A stretch of DNA of 53,920 bases from J089 sp964549745 (GTDB lineage: Bacteria; Fidelibacterota; Marinisomatia; Marinisomatales; J089), in contig CAZJWP010000004.1 of the NCBI GenBank assembly GCA_964549745.1, positions 1-53,920 on the forward strand, in the 5' to 3' direction. The notes under the pieces are model-generated. The model ran no database searches. It saw nothing but the letters and a program-made list of their open reading frames with translations, and was not told where the DNA came from. Position 1 is the stretch's first letter; each line of letters starts with the position of its first letter. Below are positions 1 to 8,969 of the stretch, piece by piece. Both the position numbers and the translations under genes were made by a program.

Positions 1-235
1 CGAAGGAGGAGACTGCCTGTCCCGTACCGAACAGCGTGAGGTCGGGAAGCTATCGTAGGTCCGACGAAGTTCACGGGAACGGTGTCGGAATCCAATTTTT
101 AGGGCCCGAAATTAGTAGATTTCATGGGCTTAAACAATCGTTCAATGTGAACCCGATCAATTTATCGAATTCGTGCTTGTATGGACAGGAAAATACAATT
201 AGGTTCCCCGACCTTTTTTAGAAAGGAACATCGAC
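1..235. other. Unassigned region with a nested hairpin
   Basis: No convincing gene is visible. The segment 26-83 can fold as a nested hairpin: ACCG (26-29) with CGGT (80-83), then CGTGA (35-39) with TCACG (71-75), then GTCGG (41-45) with CCGAC (61-65). This could be part of a structured RNA, but I could not match it to tmRNA, RNase P, SRP RNA, 5S rRNA or a riboswitch I know. Frame 2 is also open from the window edge to a TAG at 56-58. That could be the last residues of a truncated upstream gene; rph often precedes rdgB, but the residues do not clearly match RNase PH. Nothing is recognised in 100-235. Confidence 0.25.
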
Positions 236-817
236 ACGAAGTCTATTCTATTAGCCACAAACAATCCGCATAAGGTCAAAGAAATTCAGGCTGTGCTGGC
301 AAACGATAGTGTGAAAATTCACACGCTAAGGGAATTCCCACAAATCGGAGACATCCCTGAAACCGGTTCCACGCTTGAAGAAAATGCCTTAATCAAGGCC
401 AGGGCCGGATTTAAAGCTTCCGGGATATCAACGGTTGGTGATGACACGGGACTGGAGGTCGATGCATTGAACGGAGCGCCGGGAATTTTCGCTGCCCGTT
501 ACGCCGGACCAGAGTGTTCATTTGATGACAACATCGATAAGCTTTTGCAGGAATTGAATGGAGTTCCGCTGGAAAAGAGAACGGCCCGATTTCGGTGTGT
601 GATGGCCTGGGTGACGGAAAAAGGGGAACAAACGGTTGAAGGCGCTATTGAAGGAATTATTCTGAAAGAGCGAATAGGAACCAACGGGTTTGGATATGAT
701 CCGATCTTTTGGATCCCGGAATTACATAAATCATTTGCAGTACTATCTCAATCAGAAAAAAACCATATCTCTCATCGTGGACTGGCGTTGAAAAAACTTT
801 GTAATATTATTCGATAA
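236..817 (+). CDS. rdgB: RdgB/HAM1 non-canonical purine NTP pyrophosphatase, unclear start codon
   Basis: This enzyme hydrolyses dITP, XTP and related NTPs to monophosphates and so keeps deaminated purines out of DNA. The family marks are present: an N-terminal LATNNPHK nucleotide-binding loop, GDDTGLEVDALNG with the catalytic acidic residues, GTNGFGYDPIFW and the C-terminal SHRGLALKKL. Conserved coding begins near 239, upstream of the first standard start (GTG 293), which would delete the LATNN loop. No ATG, GTG or TTG lies in frame between the TAG at 200-202 and 293. An AAGGA at 223-227 sits 8 bases before ACG 236, exactly where a methionine followed by KSILLATNN would be expected. I place the start at ACG 236 (193 aa), either as a rare start or as a mutated or miscalled ATG. 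Confidence 0.9.
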   Translation, partial: TKSILLATNNPHKVKEIQAVLANDSVKIHTLREFPQIGDIPETGSTLEENALIKARAGFKASGISTVGDDTGLEVDALNGAPGIFAARYAGPECSFDDNIDKLLQELNGVPLEKRTARFRCVMAWVTEKGEQTVEGAIEGIILKERIGTNGFGYDPIFWIPELHKSFAVLSQSEKNHISHRGLALKKLCNIIR

Positions 818-939
818 TGATAATCATCAGGACCACAATAACAAGGAGAACTTATCTGTAGATAATCCGCTATCAGTTTTATGGCTTACGCCATATGCCG
901 CTTTGTAATCATTTAAATAACTAATAGATCGGAGTCCCC

Positions 940-3900
940 TTGAACCAAAGGGCAAGGGAAATTTTTGTGTCCATTGTGGTTCTGACCGTCTTCTCATTGA
1001 TTTACGGCCAGTCGGCGGATTCCGTCTCCTATATCCCACCTCAATTTCGAATAACAAATCCCTGGGTTGCGCAACCCTTTGATACTGAACCTGTTCCATT
1101 GCATTTTCCCCTGGATACACTGAAATTACCCATGGGTATCTTAAGTATTCCGGGTCTAACCAATGTTCGGGCGATCCTATTCGCGAAAGATTGGTCAGTC
1201 GTTCAAATTTCGCAGACAGTAAATGGAGTGAGTTATGCAGTCCCTTTCATTGCCACTGCCGATTGGTATTTTACCCACCGATTGCAACAGAATTTGATCA
1301 CAGAATTTGCAGAGAGAGTCAACTTGCATGAATTCGGGAAAACAGGGCAGAAACAGGCCGGACATGGGAAATCATTGGAGGTTGTCGGCGTTGATCTCGG
1401 CGGGCTTGGAAGAGCGTCTCTCCGGGTAAATGGAAACGTGAGTATCTCCGGTAAGGCAGTTTTCCAAAATCAAAATTCTATACAGTCAACATACAATCAA
1501 TCACAAAATACGCATATTGAATTCGATCAGAAACAGAACCTGGGTATTGAAGGAAAAATTGGAGACCGAATCACGGTCAAACTGGACCAGGATTCAGAAC
1601 GTGATTTTAATTGGGAAAATAACATTCGTATCAGCTATAAAGGGGATGAAGACGATATCATCCAACAAGTGGATGCCGGAAATATCTCTTTATCCTTACC
1701 CGCGACACAATATGTCACCTTCTCTGGTAGTAATAAAGGATTATTCGGGCTTAAAGCCGTTTCCAAGTTTGGGCCTGTTGATGTCACTACAATCGCTTCG
1801 ATTGAGCAGACACAAAAACAAAAACAGAGCTACACGGGCGGTTCGGCCAGCAATACACAGCAAATAAAAGATTACAATTATGTGAAAAATCGATACTTCT
1901 TTGTTCATCCCTGGTTTAGGAACGGGGTGCTATCTGATTCAGTCACAACCGTGCCTGTTTCAACATCCTTCATGATATATCCATTTTATCCGTTATATAA
2001 AGGATCGCACCGAATATTAAATTCCCAGGATGCACACAGGGTTGTTATAAAAAACTTCGAATTGTATAAACGCGATGTGACGAATGATCCTTCGGCCTTA
2101 GAGGGAACAGCCTATGTTGACCCCAATCGACCTGATTTTAAAAGTGAAGAAAACCTAAATGGTACATTTGTCAGATTGGAAATTGATACCGACTACTCCC
2201 TTAATCAGGATTTGGGTTATATACGGATGAACACCCAGGTTTCCAATGACATCGTTGGTTGTACTTTCGATTTAGTCAACACACAGGGAGATACGGTTTT
2301 TTCCGTTGGACATCGCGCATCAGGTACCGATACTACACTTGCTTTACTTTTGTTAAAAACTGCCAATCCCCATCCATCAGATCCGAATTGGAATCTCATG
2401 TTCCAAAATGTATATGATCTGGGTGCGTCCAATATCAACCCGGACGGTTTTGCAGTTAGAATAGTGAACAATCTTGTTACACCTGAAAGTGATCGGAACA
2501 AAAAAGGTGTAGCTTATCTGACTCTGTTTGGATTGGACAGCACGGATAATTCAGGCCAGACTCAATCGGATGAGCTGATTGATATGGATAATTATTCAAT
2601 CCTGAATGTGGTGACCGGCGAATTGATTTTTCCCACCTATTTTCCATTTGTTTCAACAGATTCAATAGCGGGGGGAAATCCGGATCCTGAACTGACCGTG
2701 GATTTAACAAATGGTGCTATGTATACGACCACCAATACAACCGACATCAATAATTCATCTGTTTTCACAATCGAAGCGGATTATACAAATCAAAGTTCGA
2801 CAATTAATCTGGGATTTATGCTGGTGGATGGCAGTGAAGAATTAAGGGCCAACGGAGATCTTCTACAAAGGGGAACAGATTACCAAATCGATTATTTTAC
2901 AGGAACGATCAATCTTATTAGCGAAAAAGCTAAAGATCCCAATGCGAAGTTGGAAATCTTGTATGAGAAACATGAGTTAGTTTCGTTCGATAAAAAAGTC
3001 ATCTTGGGAACAAGAGCGCAAATGGATTTTGGTAAAAATTCATTTTTGGGTGCAACAGCATTGTATTTCAATCAATCCGTGGTGAACCAGAAAATAGATG
3101 TTGGATATGAACCCACCCGGAATTTTATTTGGGATGTGAACGGACGATATGCACACGATTTAAACGGTTTGACCCGTTTTTTAGATCGATTGCCCATTGT
3201 TGAGACTGAAAAGCCATCTTCTTTTTCTGTTGAAGGAGAAATTGCTCAAGTCATGCCGAATCCAAACTCGTTAAATAATAAATCCACCGGTGATCCAAAC
3301 GGTGTTGCATACATCGACGATTTTGAAGGTGTAAAACGAACCACCTCTCCAACCATTTTACAACGCTCATGGAAACCCTCCAGCGCACCTCTAAACCCAT
3401 TCACGCTTAGACCGTACTCACAGCTTAATCGTGCACGGATGTATTATTATAATCCGTATGGTCAAGTCGCCACTACGGATATTTGGCCGAACCAATCCAC
3501 TTCGCTCAGAGCTCAAAATGAACTCACAGATATCATGATCCTGCACCAAACGGTTCGCCCGCAACAGGCCGGTGTAGATCCGGATTCGGTTTGGTCGGGA
3601 ATTACGACTACACTGTACTCGGGAGACTATGACCAAACCCAAAGTAAATTTCTGGAAATTTGGGTTAAAGGTACACAGGGAAACCTGGAAGTGGATTTAG
3701 GGAAAGTCAGTGAAGACTGGAATGGTGATGGAAAATTGAATACGGAAGATAAACCATCCGGTGGTTTGAATTATGGGAACGGATTATTAGACGAGAATGA
3801 AGATACAGGTTTAGATGGTTGTTTTGATGAATACGAAAATGGCTGGGGTGGTTGCCTGACCGGAGATTCAACTTATGCGGATTACCTGGAGTATTATCAG

Positions 3901-6900
3901 GAAACCGGGAATCCCGTCCCGATTAATATGGCTTCCGATGTGGACCCAAATGACCCCAACGACGATAACTGGAGTTTTTCAACTAGCAAGCTGGATTATC
4001 ATAAAACCAACGGAACCGAGGGAAATGGTTCCGGGAATACGATCCAGGAAGGCGGACGTTATCCGGATACTGAAGATCTGGATCACACAAATACCTTTGA
4101 AACCCAGAATGATTATTTTTACAAAAAGTTTGCATTGAATGATACAACCTACCTGGCGGGTATTACCGAGAAAGATGGCAAGCCGACCGGTTGGCGGCTG
4201 TTTAGGGTTCCACTTAGTCATTTCATTCCCACGTCCAATATTGGGTGGAATGAAATTCAAAATATTCGTCTTATTTGGACGGGCGTGGATTCAGTTGCTT
4301 ACCTCGAGATTGCAAAAATTGAATTGGTTGGGAATGATTGGTTGGAATTGGGCGTCGCCAATGATTCCAGTCATACATACACCAAAGATGATAGTGTCTT
4401 TGCAATTGCTGTAACCAATACGGAAGACAATGCTGACTATACACCCCCGACAGGTGTACAGGGTGAATATGATCAAGTCAATCAAGTAAGGGCAAAAGAA
4501 CAGTCACTGGTATTAAAATTTGATAATTTAGGGCCTTACAAAAAAGTGGCAGCCCAAAAGGCGTTGCTCAGCCTTTCGGGAGATCGTGCAAAAAGCTATC
4601 TGACCTATGATCGAATGAAAATGTTTGTATATGGAAGTTCTCCGGGGATTACCACGGACCAAACAGATGTTCATTTCTTTTTGAAGTTTGGTTTGGATGA
4701 GAAAAACTATTATGAAATTCGTCAACCTGTATATCAGGGCTGGGATCAAACAGAAAACAGGAATTCAATTGATATTGATTTGAATTGGTTAACCCGGTTG
4801 AAGCTGCGTGATTCCACAAATATTGATCCCTTAAAATATAATCCGAATGATGTGTTTTATGATTCGTCCGGAACATTAATTTATCAATTTGCTGATGCAA
4901 ACGGGCAATTGACTCAAAAAGTTGTCATGATAAAGGGTCAACCGTCTTTGAACAGAATAAAGAATATTACTGTAGGTTTGATCAATGTGTCATCCGGGGA
5001 GATTACCGGCGAAGTCTGGCTGGATGAATTACGGTTAAGCGGAGTTAAAAAGGACAAAGGCATTGCGATGCGTGTCAAAGGGAAATTGGACATGGCTGAT
5101 CTAGGGTCAACCACGATTCAATATGCAAGAAAAGACGCTGACTTCCACGTCCTTCAGGACAGATTAGGGACCAACCAGACCAATAGTGCTCTAAATGTTA
5201 ACTCTAACTTTCAGATGGATAAATTCCTTCCATCGTTTTTAGGATTGAAAATTCCGGTTAATACCTCATTTTCAAATTCAGTAAATCAACCAAAATATTT
5301 CCCGGGTACGGATATTTTAGTAGATAAATCCAATGTGCCGGATTCCATCCTGGCCAAGTCTACTAACGTATCTTTGAGTACATCAATTTCCAAAGCCAGC
5401 CATTCTGACCATAAGTTAATTAAATATACATTGGACAATCTAAAGGGCAATTTTTCCGCTTCACGAAAAATAAGTTCTAACAACCAAACTCTTGAAAATC
5501 GGAATGAGACATATTCCGGAGGTCTCACCTATTCACTACGATTTGGTAAAGATTCTTTTATCAAACCGTTCCGATGGGCAGGGTTTCTTCCATGGATTGG
5601 CGATCCGCTCAGTGAAATTCAATTTTACTATTTACCCTCTTCTTTTAGTACAGGGATGAAACTTAATGAAGGTTTGAACTCCAACACGCCCAGAGTAGGG
5701 GATCGAACGGATAAATACTCATTTGGACTAAATCGGGATTTGGGTATTTCATATAACCTGACCGACAACATTAATTCCGGCTACAAGCATAGTATCAAAA
5801 GTGACTTACAGGAATATCGCGGATATGCCTGGATGGCGCTTCGGGATTTATCACCGGGTATCGTGACAAATGAAAATGAGAGTCTAAACCTGGGCTGGAC
5901 TCCGGAATTCTTAAAAATCTTCAATCCAAATTTCAACTATTCCGCAGCGTATGCCTGGAATGAGTCATTGGGTGACCGTTTGAAAGACTATGGCGCAAGA
6001 ATCGGGACTAACCTGCAATTTTCCTCAGGTTTTTCTATCTCGCCAAGATCAATCGTGGAATTATTCTATAAACCGGCTTCTGCAAATAAAAACCCCGGAG
6101 GACATAGACGAAGAGGGGCGTTGAACAAACCAAGCGAGGAACCCAAGCCCGAGTTAAAGAAAAATCGACCTGTGTTAAAATTCCTCCATAATATGAGCAG
6201 TAAAATCAGTCCTATTTCTATAAACTACAAACAGGGATTGAACCGGACTGGAAACGGAGTACTGGGGCAGGTACCAACCGGGTATAAATTTGGATGGCTT
6301 CCGGAACATGGGCAACCCATATCACCTTCGGTCGGTACAAATACGGGGGATTGGAGCTTCAACCGTGATTTTTCAATCAATTCAGGGATAAAACCCGGCG
6401 CCCGGGTCTCCATTAATTTTAATTATGCACAAAATATTGCGGCCAATCGGAATGGTGTTGGTCTGGATAAAAGGTCCTTATCCCGGAGTTATTTAGGAAC
6501 CAGTAAAACCCTTGAAAACGGGTTCCCTTTCCCGGGGTGGTCGGTCAGAATCACAGGTCTTGAGAAACTGCCTATTATCAATAAACTTGTCCAAACGGCA
6601 ACCTTGGAACACAGCTATTCCGGGAAGCAATCCATGGAGTGGAAATTTGAGAACCAAAAGGTTGACCGTATCCCCTTCTTTAGCCCGGGAATTTTTATAG
6701 ATCAACATGGTGATTTTCAAACCCAATCCAAAATTAGTCAGAGCTTTTCTCCTCTGGTTGGTCTGTCCTTTACATTGGTTAAAAATATTTCGTTAACGAT
6801 TCGAAATACGCAGGATATTTCCGTCGATGTTCGGGATGCCGGTATCACCAAACGTATTCAAGGAACCTGGTCCGCATCCAGCAGCTACAATCATCGCGGT

Positions 6901-7197
6901 GGATTTACGATCCCAATTCCTTTTATGAAGGATTTCCATATACAAAATAATATGAACTTCACCCTTAATTATGATGCCAACAACGATGCCTCTTACAGTA
7001 CAACCAAGGAATCGAATAAGCTGACAATAACGGCCAAATCTTCTTTATGGAAAATCGGTTTGAGGGTGCAATATTCATTTACTTCCAAAGTAAATGGCGG
7101 GTTGCGATATGAATACCGGGAAACATCGAATGTGAATACCGGTCGTAAGATTGATCGTGATTTTGGGTTTGATCTCAACCTGGCGATTAGTGGTTAA
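940..7197 (+). CDS. sprA: SprA-family T9SS outer-membrane translocon
   Basis: SprA (Sov) forms the very large outer-membrane channel of the type IX secretion system. The product is 2085 aa, somewhat shorter than the roughly 2400 aa of Flavobacterium SprA. A signal peptide ends around residue 23 (IYG then QSADS). Family landmarks are IDDFEG near residue 790, the acidic stretch beginning DWNGDGKLNTEDK near 927, and long alternating beta-strand segments through the C-terminal half. The start is TTG 940, supported by GGAG at 931-934. The M28/glutaminyl-cyclase gene follows at once, and PorV/PorQ-like genes lie a few genes downstream. No other core T9SS genes (gldK-N, porU) are in the window. The family call is secure; completeness of the system cannot be judged here. 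Confidence 0.92.
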   Translation: MNQRAREIFVSIVVLTVFSLIYGQSADSVSYIPPQFRITNPWVAQPFDTEPVPLHFPLDTLKLPMGILSIPGLTNVRAILFAKDWSVVQISQTVNGVSYAVPFIATADWYFTHRLQQNLITEFAERVNLHEFGKTGQKQAGHGKSLEVVGVDLGGLGRASLRVNGNVSISGKAVFQNQNSIQSTYNQSQNTHIEFDQKQNLGIEGKIGDRITVKLDQDSERDFNWENNIRISYKGDEDDIIQQVDAGNISLSLPATQYVTFSGSNKGLFGLKAVSKFGPVDVTTIASIEQTQKQKQSYTGGSASNTQQIKDYNYVKNRYFFVHPWFRNGVLSDSVTTVPVSTSFMIYPFYPLYKGSHRILNSQDAHRVVIKNFELYKRDVTNDPSALEGTAYVDPNRPDFKSEENLNGTFVRLEIDTDYSLNQDLGYIRMNTQVSNDIVGCTFDLVNTQGDTVFSVGHRASGTDTTLALLLLKTANPHPSDPNWNLMFQNVYDLGASNINPDGFAVRIVNNLVTPESDRNKKGVAYLTLFGLDSTDNSGQTQSDELIDMDNYSILNVVTGELIFPTYFPFVSTDSIAGGNPDPELTVDLTNGAMYTTTNTTDINNSSVFTIEADYTNQSSTINLGFMLVDGSEELRANGDLLQRGTDYQIDYFTGTINLISEKAKDPNAKLEILYEKHELVSFDKKVILGTRAQMDFGKNSFLGATALYFNQSVVNQKIDVGYEPTRNFIWDVNGRYAHDLNGLTRFLDRLPIVETEKPSSFSVEGEIAQVMPNPNSLNNKSTGDPNGVAYIDDFEGVKRTTSPTILQRSWKPSSAPLNPFTLRPYSQLNRARMYYYNPYGQVATTDIWPNQSTSLRAQNELTDIMILHQTVRPQQAGVDPDSVWSGITTTLYSGDYDQTQSKFLEIWVKGTQGNLEVDLGKVSEDWNGDGKLNTEDKPSGGLNYGNGLLDENEDTGLDGCFDEYENGWGGCLTGDSTYADYLEYYQETGNPVPINMASDVDPNDPNDDNWSFSTSKLDYHKTNGTEGNGSGNTIQEGGRYPDTEDLDHTNTFETQNDYFYKKFALNDTTYLAGITEKDGKPTGWRLFRVPLSHFIPTSNIGWNEIQNIRLIWTGVDSVAYLEIAKIELVGNDWLELGVANDSSHTYTKDDSVFAIAVTNTEDNADYTPPTGVQGEYDQVNQVRAKEQSLVLKFDNLGPYKKVAAQKALLSLSGDRAKSYLTYDRMKMFVYGSSPGITTDQTDVHFFLKFGLDEKNYYEIRQPVYQGWDQTENRNSIDIDLNWLTRLKLRDSTNIDPLKYNPNDVFYDSSGTLIYQFADANGQLTQKVVMIKGQPSLNRIKNITVGLINVSSGEITGEVWLDELRLSGVKKDKGIAMRVKGKLDMADLGSTTIQYARKDADFHVLQDRLGTNQTNSALNVNSNFQMDKFLPSFLGLKIPVNTSFSNSVNQPKYFPGTDILVDKSNVPDSILAKSTNVSLSTSISKASHSDHKLIKYTLDNLKGNFSASRKISSNNQTLENRNETYSGGLTYSLRFGKDSFIKPFRWAGFLPWIGDPLSEIQFYYLPSSFSTGMKLNEGLNSNTPRVGDRTDKYSFGLNRDLGISYNLTDNINSGYKHSIKSDLQEYRGYAWMALRDLSPGIVTNENESLNLGWTPEFLKIFNPNFNYSAAYAWNESLGDRLKDYGARIGTNLQFSSGFSISPRSIVELFYKPASANKNPGGHRRRGALNKPSEEPKPELKKNRPVLKFLHNMSSKISPISINYKQGLNRTGNGVLGQVPTGYKFGWLPEHGQPISPSVGTNTGDWSFNRDFSINSGIKPGARVSINFNYAQNIAANRNGVGLDKRSLSRSYLGTSKTLENGFPFPGWSVRITGLEKLPIINKLVQTATLEHSYSGKQSMEWKFENQKVDRIPFFSPGIFIDQHGDFQTQSKISQSFSPLVGLSFTLVKNISLTIRNTQDISVDVRDAGITKRIQGTWSASSSYNHRGGFTIPIPFMKDFHIQNNMNFTLNYDANNDASYSTTKESNKLTITAKSSLWKIGLRVQYSFTSKVNGGLRYEYRETSNVNTGRKIDRDFGFDLNLAISG

Positions 7198-7198
7198 A

Positions 7199-8128
7199 AT
7201 GCAAAAATCACGATTATCTGTTCTTCTCTCAATCTTGTTTGCAATTGCACCAGCATGGAGTCAGGACGCGATTCCATTTGATGGAAGCGCCGCATTTAAT
7301 ATTTTGGAAAAACAGTGCAATTTCGGTCCGCGAAATCCCGGCTCTACCGGTTATTATGAATGCCGTGACTGGCTGACAGACCAACTTCGGGTATCCGCCG
7401 ACACGGTGGTTGTACAACCGTTTACGCGGAACGATCCATTTACGGGTCAGCCCTACGATATGGAAAACCTGATGGGTGTGTATGGAGTGAAAAAACCTCC
7501 GGGAATACTACTCGCAGCCCATTGGGACACACGGCCCTGGGCGGATGAAGATCAGGATGATTTTTACAAAAAAGAACCAATTTTAGGGGCCAACGACGGC
7601 GCCAGCGGAGTCGCTGTATTGCTTCAGATTGGGAAAATGCTTAACGAGATGGACCTTCCATATCAAGTGGTCATTGTTTTACTGGACGGTGAGGATCTGG
7701 GGCAACCGGGTCGTCCTGAGAGTTATGCACAAGGTTCCGAAGAATTAGCTAAAAATCCACCGATTCCATTGCCGCCGGAAGGAATTTTGCTTGATATGAT
7801 CGGAGACAGCAATCTCCATATATCCAAGGAGCAAAACTCCTACTATCAAAATCCAGATTTAGTCAAATCACTCTGGGATTTGGCTGCACAACTAAACTTA
7901 AAAGCGTTCAATAAAAGAATAGGTCCAAATATCTATGATGATCATATTCCATTATATCGTTATGCCGGGGTTAAAATGATTGATTTGATTGATTTCGATT
8001 ATCCCGATAAATATACCAATTACTGGCACACTCATTGGGATACACCGGAACACTGTTCTGCAAAGAGCCTCGATCAAGTTGGTACATTGATCATTAATTT
8101 TTTAGCTGACCGGTCAAGGAGAGATTGA
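7199..8128 (+). CDS. M28-family peptidase fold enzyme, probable bacterial glutaminyl-peptide cyclotransferase
   Basis: Mature residues resemble the Bacteroidota glutaminyl cyclases, M28-fold zinc enzymes that convert N-terminal glutamine to pyroglutamate on exported proteins. Visible motifs are HWDTRPWADED (His near 108), the zinc-site NDGASG (Asp near 133), LLDGEDLG (Glu near 165), ILLDMIGDSN, DDHIPL and HTHWDTPE (His near 277 and 279). The signal peptide ends APAWS before QDAIPF, so the enzyme itself would carry +1 Gln. I chose ATG 7199, just after the sprA stop; a longer reading from 7151 would overlap sprA and bury the signal peptide. The best alternative is an M28 aminopeptidase. Its place behind sprA and the abundance of +1 Gln exports favour the cyclase. 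Confidence 0.8.
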   Translation: MQKSRLSVLLSILFAIAPAWSQDAIPFDGSAAFNILEKQCNFGPRNPGSTGYYECRDWLTDQLRVSADTVVVQPFTRNDPFTGQPYDMENLMGVYGVKKPPGILLAAHWDTRPWADEDQDDFYKKEPILGANDGASGVAVLLQIGKMLNEMDLPYQVVIVLLDGEDLGQPGRPESYAQGSEELAKNPPIPLPPEGILLDMIGDSNLHISKEQNSYYQNPDLVKSLWDLAAQLNLKAFNKRIGPNIYDDHIPLYRYAGVKMIDLIDFDYPDKYTNYWHTHWDTPEHCSAKSLDQVGTLIINFLADRSRRD

Positions 8129-8129
8129 A

Positions 8130-8969
8130 TTGTGCCATAAGCTTCACTATTTTCAACCCATGCGACTGATCCTCTTCATTGGAGCGCTGATCCTGATCTG
8201 GGGTTGCCCGGGACCGACACCAACCCAGCAAACCGGGAACCCGGCGGGTGAAGTTCAATTCTCATATTTGCAGGATGCAAACCAACTTTATTTCGGGATA
8301 CAGCTTAATCCCGACTTGTTTGAAAGCCGATTTGACAGCGCTCTTGTTCGGTGGTACGGAACCGATTCTACACGCACGCCCGATTCACTGACGCTAAATG
8401 ACGATGGGCTCAACGGTGATATTATTGCCAACGATGATCAATATTCATTGAAAGTTGACAATTTGGCCTCGGTATTGTCAAATCCGATTACGAATAACGA
8501 CAGTGGACAGGTTTATTTTGATATTGACCTGATTCAAAAATTAGGAACTATAACCCTTCACAAGACTGAATATCTCGGCAATCTTAAACCTGTACTTGTC
8601 CGGGCTGCCGCTCCGGATACAGCATTGCGTCCTTCGTCAGGGCTTGAATTGTATCTCGTGACATGCCAGGTCCGCGACGCAAACGGGCTTGACGATATTC
8701 AGTGGGCGGGATTCAAATCCTATCACACACAATTGGATTCGTTTTTAAATCACGGGAATTACATCTTTCTCTACGATGATGGGGGTCAGACCATTTTGTA
8801 TAATCCCAATATCACCAGCGGGGATTCGGTAGCCGGAGATGGGATATATTCCTTCCAGGTACCCTTAACAAATAGCTCACTATCCGGAACTTACCGGTGG
8901 ATATTTGAAGCTCAGGATTTTTCCGGAGCCCGGAGTGATACGCTGGTCAAACAGGTGGTGATTCAATGA
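8130..8969 (+). CDS. Putative lipoprotein with choice-of-anchor-like beta domain
   Basis: I do not recognise a named family. A signal sequence ends in a lipobox (LIWG then C), so the mature protein should be lipid-anchored. The C-terminal half has paired acidic motifs (NDDGLNGDIIANDDQYS and GDSVAGDGIYSF) typical of Ca-binding beta-sandwich modules found in exported proteins. TTG 8130 has a good AAGGAG at 8116-8121 with 8-base spacing; ATG 8160 would also keep the lipobox but lacks a Shine-Dalgarno. It overlaps the next gene by ATGA. It sits between the cyclase and the sorting-domain propeller protein, suggesting a surface or periplasmic accessory role. Confidence 0.72.
   Translation: MCHKLHYFQPMRLILFIGALILIWGCPGPTPTQQTGNPAGEVQFSYLQDANQLYFGIQLNPDLFESRFDSALVRWYGTDSTRTPDSLTLNDDGLNGDIIANDDQYSLKVDNLASVLSNPITNNDSGQVYFDIDLIQKLGTITLHKTEYLGNLKPVLVRAAAPDTALRPSSGLELYLVTCQVRDANGLDDIQWAGFKSYHTQLDSFLNHGNYIFLYDDGGQTILYNPNITSGDSVAGDGIYSFQVPLTNSSLSGTYRWIFEAQDFSGARSDTLVKQVVIQ

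Noticed and set aside
1..100. 5S rRNA-like text (CCTGTCCCGTACCGAAC)
   Set aside because: The similarity stops after about 18 bases; the rest of 5S rRNA (GAAGTTAAGC, GATGGTAC) is absent.
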